This document shows, piece after piece, positions 1 through 6,799 of a stretch of DNA of 64,000 nt. Source of the DNA: Clostridia bacterium (GTDB lineage: Bacteria; Bacillota; Clostridia; UMGS1883); the NCBI GenBank assembly GCA_017472685.1, contig JAFUOO010000011.1:1-64000 (forward strand). The letters are read 5' to 3'. Numbering within the stretch: the stretch's first letter is position 1; each line of letters starts with the position of its first letter. The position numbers were made by a program, and so were the translations under genes. Under the pieces are notes generated by a model. That model did no database searches and was not told where the DNA came from. It saw only the letters and a list, made by a program, of their open reading frames with translations.

Positions 1-10
1 AATTAATTAA

Positions 11-46
11 ATGCAGAATGCAGAGTGCAAAGTGCAGAATTAAGGA
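11..46 (+). repeat. 7-bp-period repeat, copy 1
   Basis: Four heptamer-like units of the form TGCARAR follow each other and end in ATTAAGGAAA. Related copies lie at 11051-11088, 21541-21570 and 52060-52097. The tail runs directly into a terminator hairpin, as it does in copies 2 and 4. Confidence 0.75.
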
Positions 47-86
47 AAGAACTGCTTGGAGAAGTCCAAGCAGTTCTTATTTTTTA
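47..86 (+). terminator. rho-independent terminator
   Basis: A 14-bp perfect stem (47-60 with 65-78) with a GAAG loop is followed by six T. It would end a + strand transcript coming from left of the window. The T-run overlaps the 3' end of the minus-strand XRE gene. Confidence 0.7.
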
Positions 87-301
87 GGGTAGGGGGTCTT
101 TTCGTCTGTTAAGCCTGCGAGATAGTCCATGCTTGTATTTAATGCAATGGCAATCCGCTTGCATTGCTCAAAAGTGTAATATCTTTTCCCGCGCTCAATC
201 TTAGAATAGTCGCTCTGGTCGATGCCTGTAAGATGCTGCATCTTTAATTGTGTGAAGCCTTTCTCTTTGCGCAAGGCTGTTAATCTTTCTCCTAAATTCA
301 T
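77..301 (-). CDS. XRE-family transcriptional regulator (Cro/C1-type HTH)
   Basis: This 74-aa protein is almost entirely a helix-turn-helix domain of the XRE (Cro/C1) type. The visible signature is an N-terminal RLTALRKEKGFTQ helix, then the turn, then a recognition helix around QSDYSKIERG, and a final helix ending in MDYLAG. Such short proteins bind operator DNA as dimers and often repress their own promoter. It is transcribed away from the small gene at 385-624. The 83 bp between them hold a pair of AATTGACCTAT repeats and a 13-bp inverted repeat that are good operator candidates. The start at 301 is preceded by GGGTGAT. No ligand-binding or protease domain is present. Confidence 0.85.
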   Translation of the reverse strand: MNLGERLTALRKEKGFTQLKMQHLTGIDQSDYSKIERGKRYYTFEQCKRIAIALNTSMDYLAGLTDEKTPYPKK

Positions 302-310
302 TTAAATCAC

Positions 311-374
311 CCAATATAATTATGTCAAATTGACCTATTGAAAATAGGGTGGAATTGACCTATAATTATATTGG
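311..374. promoter_or_regulatory. divergent promoter/operator region of the XRE gene pair
   Basis: A perfect 13-bp inverted repeat (311-323 and 362-374) brackets two direct repeats of AATTGACCTAT (about 328-338 and 352-362) and a small CCTATT/AATAGG hairpin. A + strand promoter TTGAAA (338-343), 17 bp, TATAAT (361-366) is embedded, so repressor bound to the repeats would cover it. That the adjacent XRE protein binds here is inference. Confidence 0.6.
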
Positions 375-384
375 AGGTGATAAT

Positions 385-624
385 ATGGAATTATACGAAC
401 AGATATTATTAAAAATATTAGGCAGGCAGACAGAGTTTAGCTCAGTTGATTCAAAAAAGTTAAAGGAGATTTTTGATTCAGAATGTTATAGGACATTACA
501 AAAAATTCAAGAAATTCTGAAAGACGACACCCTTGATGACAGCGAGTGCTTTGGCAAAATTGAAGAAATTGTTTGTGTGTTTGAAAGTATGGGCAGCGGA
601 TGCGGGACACGCCATGATTTTTAA
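385..624 (+). CDS. small hypothetical protein divergent from XRE regulator
   Basis: This 79-aa acidic protein is not recognised. It is predicted to be mostly helical, with three cysteines in the second half and a C-terminal tail rich in Gly and Cys (MGSGCGTRHDF). It has no signal peptide or membrane segment. The ATG at 385 was chosen over the upstream in-frame ATG at 349 because GGAGGTG ends eight bases before it and the predicted promoter -10 lies between the two. Its only clue to function is position: it is read divergently from the XRE regulator and shares its operator region, so it is probably controlled by that regulator. A toxin-antitoxin or phage-remnant origin cannot be shown. Confidence 0.6.
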   Translation: MELYEQILLKILGRQTEFSSVDSKKLKEIFDSECYRTLQKIQEILKDDTLDDSECFGKIEEIVCVFESMGSGCGTRHDF

Positions 625-642
625 TTAAAAAATTGTACAATA

Positions 643-671
643 AAAAGCTCTCAGCAATGCTGAGAGCTTTT
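643..671. terminator. bidirectional terminator
   Basis: A near-perfect palindrome (AAAAGCTCTCAGCA and its complement) lies between convergent genes, with T/A runs on both sides. It serves the small gene at 385 and the lipoprotein gene at 676. Confidence 0.7.
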
Positions 672-675
672 GAAC

Positions 676-1215
676 TTAGTTTGCTTTGTCAATGTTGGGG
701 AAGATTGCAAATGCAAGCTCATTGCTGGAAGCGAGCTTCCATTCACCATCAAAATGTGTGATGGAAAGAGTTACACGTGTTGTAACTTCTCTTGTTGTGC
801 CTGCTCTGATATTGTCGTAGAAGGACTGTGCCACAAAGTCCTCGGGAATGTCGCCGCCTAAAAGCTCGCGGTCAATTGCGTACATTTCGTACAAAGGCTG
901 GATATCGGGTGCAGTAACCTCAACAATTACACTGAAAACGTTTTCCGAAATCTGTGTGGGCTGAGGGAAGGTGTAGGTAACACCCTGCGCCTGATAAATT
1001 GCTCTGAGCACACCCGACAAGCCCTCGCCGTCGAGAGCAAATGCAGAAATTGCAATTTCGGGGCTCTTGAGATAGTCATTCATTTTGTTATAGGAAGCAA
1101 AAAATTCTGTCAGAAATTCGTTTGCATCCTCGGCAGTAACACTTTTATTCATTCCGCAGGCGGAAAAGCAAAGCGCAAGAGTTAGAGCAAGTAATAATGC
1201 AATTATTTTTTTCAT
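676..1215 (-). CDS. putative lipoprotein of unknown function
   Basis: This 179-aa protein begins with a lipoprotein signal peptide: MKKII, a leucine-rich core and a lipobox FSAC with Cys at about residue 20, so the mature protein should be anchored on the outer face of the membrane. The rest is a soluble alpha/beta domain of about 150 residues with no recognised catalytic motif. Its C-terminal half, where THFDGEWK is followed by strand-rich sequence, resembles NTF2-like or DUF-type extracytoplasmic domains, but no family can be named. RBS AAAGGAG precedes the ATG. It is a single-gene unit between a bidirectional terminator and its own promoter. Confidence 0.7.
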   Translation of the reverse strand: MKKIIALLLALTLALCFSACGMNKSVTAEDANEFLTEFFASYNKMNDYLKSPEIAISAFALDGEGLSGVLRAIYQAQGVTYTFPQPTQISENVFSVIVEVTAPDIQPLYEMYAIDRELLGGDIPEDFVAQSFYDNIRAGTTREVTTRVTLSITHFDGEWKLASSNELAFAIFPNIDKAN

Positions 1216-1248
1216 GTGTAGGGCTCCTTTAAAATCTAACTAAAAGTT

Positions 1249-1277
1249 ATTATACGACAAAACGGGTGAGATTTCAA
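1249..1277 (-). promoter_or_regulatory. sigma-A promoter for lipoprotein gene at 676
   Basis: On the minus strand TTGAAA (1272-1277), a 17-bp spacer and a perfect TATAAT (1249-1254). Confidence 0.65.
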
Positions 1278-1362
1278 CAGGAAATATACATATTTTTTTG
1301 GCATAGAACGCAGTTGCAAAGAGGTATGCTTTGTGATAGACTTAAATAAAGGAGGCGATTTT

Positions 1363-1836
1363 ATGGAGCCGTTATTTACAACAAAAACTACATTAACCCT
1401 GGATGAATGCGTAAAAATGCAAAAGTATAGATTAAGAGGGAGCATCTTTATACGCATTCCTTTTGTAATATTTTCAATTCTAATGCTGCTGTATTCCTTT
1501 TATTACAGCCTGTATATTTATGCGTTGGTATTTGCAGTTTTTGTATGGTTTTGGACTTTTGGTGATTCGGTGATTGATAAAATGAGAGCAAAAAAGATGT
1601 ACAACAGCAACAAGAGTATTCAGAATCTCGAGCTGACATACTATTTTTATGAGGATTATGTAATTCAGGAAAGCGAAATGGGCAAAACTCAATTTAAATA
1701 TGCTGACCTTTACAAAATAGGAGAATCCAAGACAAATTTTTATTTGAGGGATACAAGGGTTTCAGCTATGGTTATTGTGAAGGAAAATTGTTCTGATGCA
1801 CTTTGTGAGTTTATAAGAAAGCTGAAGGTGAAATAA
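1363..1836 (+). CDS. YcxB-like membrane protein, paralogue 1
   Basis: This 157-aa protein has two adjacent transmembrane helices (about residues 30-75) and a C-terminal soluble domain of the YcxB type. The domain reads FYEDYVIQES, then the KTQFKYADLYKI strand pair, then KTNFYL, and ends in ECPEAL/CSDAL-like EFIRKLK. YcxB-like proteins are PH-like membrane-associated proteins of unknown function. The ATG at 1363 is preceded by GGAGGCGA; an upstream GTG at 1333 has no RBS. It is the first of three tandem paralogues that overlap by one base (TAATG), so they are translationally coupled. Confidence 0.75.
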   Translation: MEPLFTTKTTLTLDECVKMQKYRLRGSIFIRIPFVIFSILMLLYSFYYSLYIYALVFAVFVWFWTFGDSVIDKMRAKKMYNSNKSIQNLELTYYFYEDYVIQESEMGKTQFKYADLYKIGESKTNFYLRDTRVSAMVIVKENCSDALCEFIRKLKVK

Positions 1837-2324
1837 TGGACGCTTTATATACCGTAAAAACAAAACAAACATATGAAGAATATAAAAAATATAACGATTT
1901 TTTATATAAAAGAACAAAATTAGGACTGTTAAGAGTAATTATTGTTATAGGTTATATTTTAGTTAGTGCATTAATGTTCTATCTTGAAATGTATAAACTT
2001 CTGGAATTCTTTATAGTGTTCTTTGTTGTTTATATTGCATATCTTTTTTATTATAAATGGGCAAGAGTCAGAAATATAAAGAAAAGCTATGAATCAAATA
2101 AGCTTGGTATGAATTCCGTTTCGGCTATTGTTTTTTACGAAGACCATTTAGACATAACTGATGAACACAGTCAGGGGACAGTTCCCTATGATAAAATATA
2201 TAAGATTTACGAATCGGACACTAATTTTTATATAATGATGTCTAAAATGAGCGGTATGGGCATTGTGAAAGCAGAATGCCCCGAAGCACTTTGTGAGTTT
2301 ATAAGAAAGCTGAAGGTGAAATAA
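1836..2324 (+). CDS. YcxB-like membrane protein, paralogue 2
   Basis: This 162-aa middle paralogue of the tandem trio has an N-terminal motif ALYTVKTKQTYEEY shared with its neighbour, two transmembrane helices (about 32-75) and the YcxB-like C-terminal domain (VFYEDHLDITDEH, YDKIYKIYESDTNFYI). Its last nine residues (FIRKLKVK region) match paralogue 1, and the DNA there is nearly identical, which points to recent duplication or gene conversion. The start overlaps the stop of the preceding gene by one base, so no separate RBS is needed beyond the AAGGTGA of that gene's 3' end. Function unknown. Confidence 0.75.
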   Translation: MDALYTVKTKQTYEEYKKYNDFLYKRTKLGLLRVIIVIGYILVSALMFYLEMYKLLEFFIVFFVVYIAYLFYYKWARVRNIKKSYESNKLGMNSVSAIVFYEDHLDITDEHSQGTVPYDKIYKIYESDTNFYIMMSKMSGMGIVKAECPEALCEFIRKLKVK

Positions 2325-2785
2325 TGGAAGCTTTATATACGGTGAAAACGAAATATACATACAAAGAATACCGAAAGTTTTCGTATTATTGCATGTGGCA
2401 TTCTTCTTGGGTAACCTTGGCGATTTGTTATGTAATTATGGTAGCTTTGTTGATACATAGCGTAATAAACGAAAACATTGTTTCCTCTTGTATTGCAGTA
2501 GCCTTCTTTGTTGTAATGCCCATATTTGTGGAATATACATTCAGAAAAGCCTATAAGTCGAAAAAGTTTAACGGCGGAGAAATAATCATGCATTTTTATG
2601 AAGAGCATGTTGAGAGCGAAGGTACAAAAGGCACTACAAAGTTTTTGTATAAAAACCTTTATAAGGTTGTGGAAACAAAAACAAGCTTTTATATTATGAT
2701 GGGAAACAATATGGGTTTTATTGTAATGAAGGAAAACTGCTCTGAGGAGCTTTGTGAATTTATAAGAAACATTAAGAAGGACTGA
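2324..2785 (+). CDS. YcxB-like membrane protein, paralogue 3
   Basis: This 153-aa last member of the trio opens with ALYTVKTKYTYKEY like paralogue 2, has two transmembrane segments (about 28-70) and the YcxB-like domain (MHFYEEHVESEG, FLYKNLYKVVETKTSFYI, ENCSEELCEFIRN). It overlaps paralogue 2 by one base and ends at a terminator. Divergence is greatest in the membrane segments and least in the start motif and the C-terminal helix. This suggests the three may form a hetero-oligomer or respond to different signals, which is inference. Confidence 0.75.
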   Translation: MEALYTVKTKYTYKEYRKFSYYCMWHSSWVTLAICYVIMVALLIHSVINENIVSSCIAVAFFVVMPIFVEYTFRKAYKSKKFNGGEIIMHFYEEHVESEGTKGTTKFLYKNLYKVVETKTSFYIMMGNNMGFIVMKENCSEELCEFIRNIKKD

Positions 2786-2806
2786 GCTTTCGCTCAGTCC
2801 TTTATT
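2777..2806 (+). terminator. terminator of YcxB-like trio
   Basis: Stem AAGGACTGAGC / GCTCAGTCCTT with a TTTC loop followed by TTTATTT. It contains the stop codon of paralogue 3 and lies between convergent genes. Confidence 0.65.
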
Positions 2807-3429
2807 TCTTTATCAATGAATTCCGTTGAAATTATTTCGGGCTTTACCTGCCCTGCTGTTTTATTTTCAATCATTTTTTCAAAGCGGTTGGCATCGGGGG
2901 TTTTTACATACACAATAAATTCAACACTGTCCGTGAATAAGGTGTCTTTAAGGATGTACTCGCCGTCCTCCTGTATTGCATACTGTAATGAGCCCATAGC
3001 TGAATAATCGCACTTTACGGAATATATGTTGCAAAAAAGCTTTTCAATCCTTTCTGCAGCATCCAGCCCTACCTGTGCGCCCTTTGTATATGCACGCACC
3101 AAGCCGCCTGTGCCCAGTAGCGTGCCGCCAAAGTAACGTGTGACCACAACGCAAACATCGGTCAATTCCTCTTTTCTGAGCACATCAAGAATAGGCATGC
3201 CTGCCGTTCCTGCGGGCTCACCGTCGTCGGAGTAGCGCATTATGTTGTTGTCGCGTACAATGTAAGCGTAGCAGTTGTGGGTTGCATCAGAATGCTTTTT
3301 GCGCACTGCATTAATAAATTCAATGGCTTCGTCTTCACATGCAACAGGCTTTACATAGCCGATAAAACGAGACTTTTTGTCCACAAATTCATCGTATGCA
3401 CCTTTTTTAACTGTTCTGTAGTTGTTCAT
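2794..3429 (-). CDS. YigZ/IMPACT family protein
   Basis: This 211-aa protein belongs to the YigZ (UPF0029, IMPACT) family. It has an N-terminal ribosomal-S5-like fold domain with the family signature DATHNCYAY, then DDGEPAGTAGMP and VVVTRYFGGTLLGTGGLVRAY, and a C-terminal ferredoxin-like DUF1949 domain (about 135-205). The eukaryotic relative IMPACT modulates translation through GCN1; the bacterial role is unsettled, with ribosome- or RNA-related functions proposed. The start at 3429 (MNNYRTVKKG) was chosen because the upstream extension is Cys/His-rich, low-quality sequence derived from the palindrome array. The RBS is weak. It lies downstream of hflX on the same strand but is separated from it by the palindrome array. 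Confidence 0.9.
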   Translation of the reverse strand: MNNYRTVKKGAYDEFVDKKSRFIGYVKPVACEDEAIEFINAVRKKHSDATHNCYAYIVRDNNIMRYSDDGEPAGTAGMPILDVLRKEELTDVCVVVTRYFGGTLLGTGGLVRAYTKGAQVGLDAAERIEKLFCNIYSVKCDYSAMGSLQYAIQEDGEYILKDTLFTDSVEFIVYVKTPDANRFEKMIENKTAGQVKPEIISTEFIDKEIKD

Positions 3430-3749
3430 AGTATCACACCATTTAAATTTGATTAGGTAACTGCAACAATTTAAAGAATGATATGTGCTTTGCACATGAA
3501 ATACTGACGCATGATATATCGCTTTGCGACATGATATGAACCTTTGGTTCATTAAGGTAGAAAAATCTTCGATTTTTCCATTTATTCAATCATAAGATTT
3601 GCAAGCGCCGTGAGCGAAGCGAGGAAGTACCCTTGGGGTGCAAATCTACCGCAATGCACGTAGTGCATATCATGAACTGTGTTCATTTCATGGCGTAGCC
3701 ATATAATGCCGCAGGCATATCATTTTTATGCCCGTGTTGTGGGTTGCAG
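3430..3749. repeat. short-palindrome array 1 (intergenic, about 250 bp)
   Basis: No gene lies here. About nine short perfect palindromes of unrelated sequence follow each other: 3483-3497, 3519-3529, 3536-3552, about 3560-3577, 3654-3668, 3672-3686, 3690-3702 and 3706-3718. A longer AGATTTGCA/TGCAAATCT stem spans 3596-3647. The spacers carry GATAT on the left half and ATATC on the right half, so the array mirrors about the central stem. No T-tracts follow the hairpins. Related arrays are at 32531-32633 and 51197-51277. Confidence 0.8.
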
Positions 3750-5018
3750 TTAGTTTGTGGTATATTGCTTCAGCTTTGCTTCGAGAATTTCGTCTGCAAG
3801 TAAATCCATTTTTATGCCTGTGTCGGTGTATTCCTCGGAATAGATAACCTCGCCGTCGTGGAGTTTTGCCGCAGTGCCCGAGTCAGAGTAGGGGATTAAC
3901 ACCTCTATCCGCTTTTTCTTGCCGGGAAGTGCATCTGACACCTTTTCAATAAGCTCATCCAGACCTTCGCCTGTTACGGTGCTTACTGAAACATAGTCAG
4001 TATAATGCCCTTCGGGACGGGGCGAAAGAGAGGGAGCAATGTCGCACTTATTAAATACTGCGATTATTTTTTCAGCCTTGCAGTCCAGCTCACGTATCAG
4101 CGAATCAACCACCCTTATGTTGTGACACATGTTCGGGTCAGCAGAGTCAATAACGTGCAATATTACATCTGCCTCAATTGTTTCTTCCAAGGTGGAGCGG
4201 AAGGCTTTCACAAGGTGATGGGGAAGCTTTCTTATAAAGCCTACCGTGTCAACAAGCATCACGTTTCTGCCGTCGGGCAGCGTAATTGCTCTTGCGGTGG
4301 GGTCAAGTGTGGCAAAAAGCTGGTTTGCCGCATACACTTCTTCTGACTGGGTAAGCGCATTCAAAAGCGACGATTTGCCCGCATTTGTATAGCCTGCTAA
4401 GGTGCAGGTTAAAACGCCGTCCTTTTCTCTTCTTGAGCGTATAAGGTTGCGGTGGCGTTCAATGTCACGAAGCTCCTCCTCCAATGCCTCAATGCGTCTT
4501 CTTATATGCCGTTTGTCGCTTTCCAGCTTTGTTTCACCGGGACCTCGTGTGCCTATGCCGCCGCCCAGACGGGAAAGGGCTGCGCCCATACCTGTCAAAC
4601 GGGGAAGGCGGTATTTTAATTGCGCAAGCTCAACCTGAAGCTTGCCCTCCTTACTTCTTGCGCGGAGCGCGAAAATGTCAAGAATAAGTGTGCTGCGGTC
4701 GATTGTACGCACACCTGTTATGTCTTCAATGTTTCTGGTCTGTATGCCTGTTAATTCGTCGTCAAAAATTATGAGGTCGGCATCAAGTGTTTCTGCCGCA
4801 AGGCGCAGCTCTTCAAGCTTGCCTTCGCCTAAATAAGCCTTGTTTTCGGGCTTGTCCTTATTTTGCACCAAAGTGCCCACAACAGTAGCACCGGCAGTTT
4901 TGGCAAGCTCACTAAGCTCTGCAATGGATTCGTCAGTTGTGTCGTTTAAAACATCTAAGCTGCCTGTATGAACACCGCACAGTATTGCACGGGTTACCTT
5001 TTCTTCGTTTTCGGTCAT
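3750..5018 (-). CDS. GTPase HflX
   Basis: This 422-aa protein is a ribosome-associated GTPase of the HflX family, which splits stalled or hibernating ribosomes in stress. An N-terminal nucleotide-binding domain contains AYLGEGKLEEL. A helical linker carries the family sequence GGIGTRGPGETKLE, followed by a coiled region rich in Arg and Glu. The G domain shows GYTNAGKSS (G1), DTVGFIRKLP (G3) and NKCD (G4). The ATG at 5018 follows GAAGGG and starts the conserved MTENEEK region; a longer frame to 5081 would run back through the promoter and is rejected. It has its own sigma-A promoter. Confidence 0.95.
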   Translation of the reverse strand: MTENEEKVTRAILCGVHTGSLDVLNDTTDESIAELSELAKTAGATVVGTLVQNKDKPENKAYLGEGKLEELRLAAETLDADLIIFDDELTGIQTRNIEDITGVRTIDRSTLILDIFALRARSKEGKLQVELAQLKYRLPRLTGMGAALSRLGGGIGTRGPGETKLESDKRHIRRRIEALEEELRDIERHRNLIRSRREKDGVLTCTLAGYTNAGKSSLLNALTQSEEVYAANQLFATLDPTARAITLPDGRNVMLVDTVGFIRKLPHHLVKAFRSTLEETIEADVILHVIDSADPNMCHNIRVVDSLIRELDCKAEKIIAVFNKCDIAPSLSPRPEGHYTDYVSVSTVTGEGLDELIEKVSDALPGKKKRIEVLIPYSDSGTAAKLHDGEVIYSEEYTDTGIKMDLLADEILEAKLKQYTTN

Positions 5019-5052
5019 TGCGTCACGACCCTTCAGAATGTATTTATACTTT

Positions 5053-5081
5053 ATTATACCCGCAGGGGATAACTTTTGCAA
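5053..5081 (-). promoter_or_regulatory. sigma-A promoter of hflX
   Basis: On the minus strand TTGCAA (5076-5081), 17 bp, TATAAT (5053-5058). Confidence 0.65.
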
Positions 5082-5117
5082 GGAAAACAGGAAATTATTA
5101 CAATTTGCCTACAAATC

Positions 5118-5147
5118 TTTACAAAATCGGCAATTGTATGCTATAAT
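5118..5147 (+). promoter_or_regulatory. sigma-A promoter of VanW-family gene
   Basis: TTTACA (5118-5123), 18 bp, TATAAT (5142-5147), 42 bp ahead of the start codon. Confidence 0.6.
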
Positions 5148-5188
5148 AGCTACGTATGTGTTAGCATAAATCCGAAAGGAATGATAGT

Positions 5189-6763
5189 ATGAAAAAGAAC
5201 ATAAAATTACTGTTTTTAATATGTATCATTGCACTTGTTGCCACTCTTTCCGGCTGCACAAAGGAAGGCTACGTGGCAAGCAAAGTGTCGGTAGGTGGAG
5301 TTGACATAGGCTCAATGAGCCGTGACGAAGCGATAGCGGCACTCTCTGCTGTGAGCATGGATGCGGAAAGCTCAGTAAATATTTCCATAGAGGGCGAAGA
5401 AGGCATTCAGATTAAAGCCGGCGATGTAAATGCGCAGTACAACGTTGAAAAAACCGTTGATAATGCCATAAGTGAAAGCAAGGGCTTTTTTTCGGGTTGG
5501 TTTAAAAAAGAGCTTCCCATGCAGGTGGACATTGACCAAGCACTTCTTGATAACGTTTTAAGCCTGGTTGAAAGAGACGTTGTTCAGACCTCGGGCAAGG
5601 TTGTTGAAGGCGGTCTTGAGATAACAAACGGCATAAGCGGCAGAAAGCTCGAAAAAGAAAAAATATACTCTCTTATTGCGGCAGAGTTCGGTGCAGCTGA
5701 AAAGAGCGAAATAGTTCCCGAATTTATTGTTGCAAAGCCCGACGATGTTGATAAAAAGGAATTTCTTGATGCCTTTGTTGGCGAATACACAGAAGCCGGA
5801 TACGTTAAGGATGTAGACGGCAACATAACCGTTACAGAAGAGTCTGCAGGCGTAAAGCTTGATGTTGACAGCGCAGTAAGCATTATGGAAAGCCACAGCG
5901 AAGAGGGCGAGGTTTACGTAATCCCCGCAGAAATAACACTTCCCCAAAAAACAAAGGCTGACCTTGAAGCAAAGCTCTTCAGAGACACCTTAGGTACATA
6001 CAAAACAAGTTATGCATCCTCAAGCGCAGACCGTTCAAGCAACATCAGCCTTGCAACAGGAAGCATAAGCGGAATGATACTTATGCCCGGCGATGTGTTC
6101 TCCTTTAACAATGCGCTTGGTGAAAGAACAACGGCGCGCGGCTACAAGAGCGCAGGTGCTTATGTGGCAGGCGAAACCGTTCAGCAGGTAGGCGGCGGTA
6201 TATGCCAGGTTTCCAGCACACTTTATAACACCGTGCTTCTTTCAAATCTTGAAATTGTTGAAAGAAGAAGCCACCAGATGACAGTGAGCTATGTGCCCAT
6301 GGGCAGAGATGCTACGGTAAACTGGGGCACAACAGACTTCAGGTTTAAAAACAACACCGAATACCCAATAAAGCTTATTGGCAAAATAGAGGGTAAGAGC
6401 GTAACACTTTCAATTGTGGGCACAGAAACAATTGAAAACAAAAAGGTGGAAATTGTTACAAACGTAGTTTCCACACTTGCACCTCCCGTTGAAACTGTCG
6501 AAGACCCGCTTCAGGAAATAGGCTACTCCAAAACTACACAGAACGGTACTCAGGGCTATGTTGTAGAGGCGGCAAGGGTTGTTTATTCCGGCAACACACA
6601 AATCTCCCGCGAAGGGCTTACCAAAAGCCGCTACAATCCCAAGAAAACAATCGTAACCGTGGGCACAAAAGAGCCTGCTCCTCAGGAGGACACACAGATG
6701 CCCCCCGGGCTCCTGCCTTTACAGCCCGAGGTGCAACAGGTGCCTGTAGTGCCGGGCGTATAA
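5189..6763 (+). CDS. VanW-family lipoprotein (YoaR-like)
   Basis: This 524-aa protein has a lipoprotein signal peptide with lipobox LSGC (Cys about residue 23). Residues about 35-255 form two repeated peptidoglycan-binding-like domains (PG_binding_4/YoaR type). Residues about 270-410 are the VanW domain, with the signature LMPGDVFSFNNALGERT, QVGGGICQVSSTLYN and RSHQMTVSYVPMGRDATVNWG. The C-terminus has a short beta domain resembling G5-type modules and a Pro/Gln-rich tail. VanW proteins are cell-wall-associated; their exact activity is not established. The start follows GAAAGGAATG. The topoisomerase gene begins 37 bp downstream, so the two may be co-transcribed. Confidence 0.88.
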   Translation: MKKNIKLLFLICIIALVATLSGCTKEGYVASKVSVGGVDIGSMSRDEAIAALSAVSMDAESSVNISIEGEEGIQIKAGDVNAQYNVEKTVDNAISESKGFFSGWFKKELPMQVDIDQALLDNVLSLVERDVVQTSGKVVEGGLEITNGISGRKLEKEKIYSLIAAEFGAAEKSEIVPEFIVAKPDDVDKKEFLDAFVGEYTEAGYVKDVDGNITVTEESAGVKLDVDSAVSIMESHSEEGEVYVIPAEITLPQKTKADLEAKLFRDTLGTYKTSYASSSADRSSNISLATGSISGMILMPGDVFSFNNALGERTTARGYKSAGAYVAGETVQQVGGGICQVSSTLYNTVLLSNLEIVERRSHQMTVSYVPMGRDATVNWGTTDFRFKNNTEYPIKLIGKIEGKSVTLSIVGTETIENKKVEIVTNVVSTLAPPVETVEDPLQEIGYSKTTQNGTQGYVVEAARVVYSGNTQISREGLTKSRYNPKKTIVTVGTKEPAPQEDTQMPPGLLPLQPEVQQVPVVPGV

Positions 6764-6799
6764 ACAATTCCCACAACGATAAAGGAAGGAAATGAACAA

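Noticed and set aside
3482..3725. Palindrome array considered as a CRISPR array.
   Set aside because: The conserved unit is only 5-7 bp, the variable parts are palindromic and 10-27 bp long, and no cas gene is in the window.
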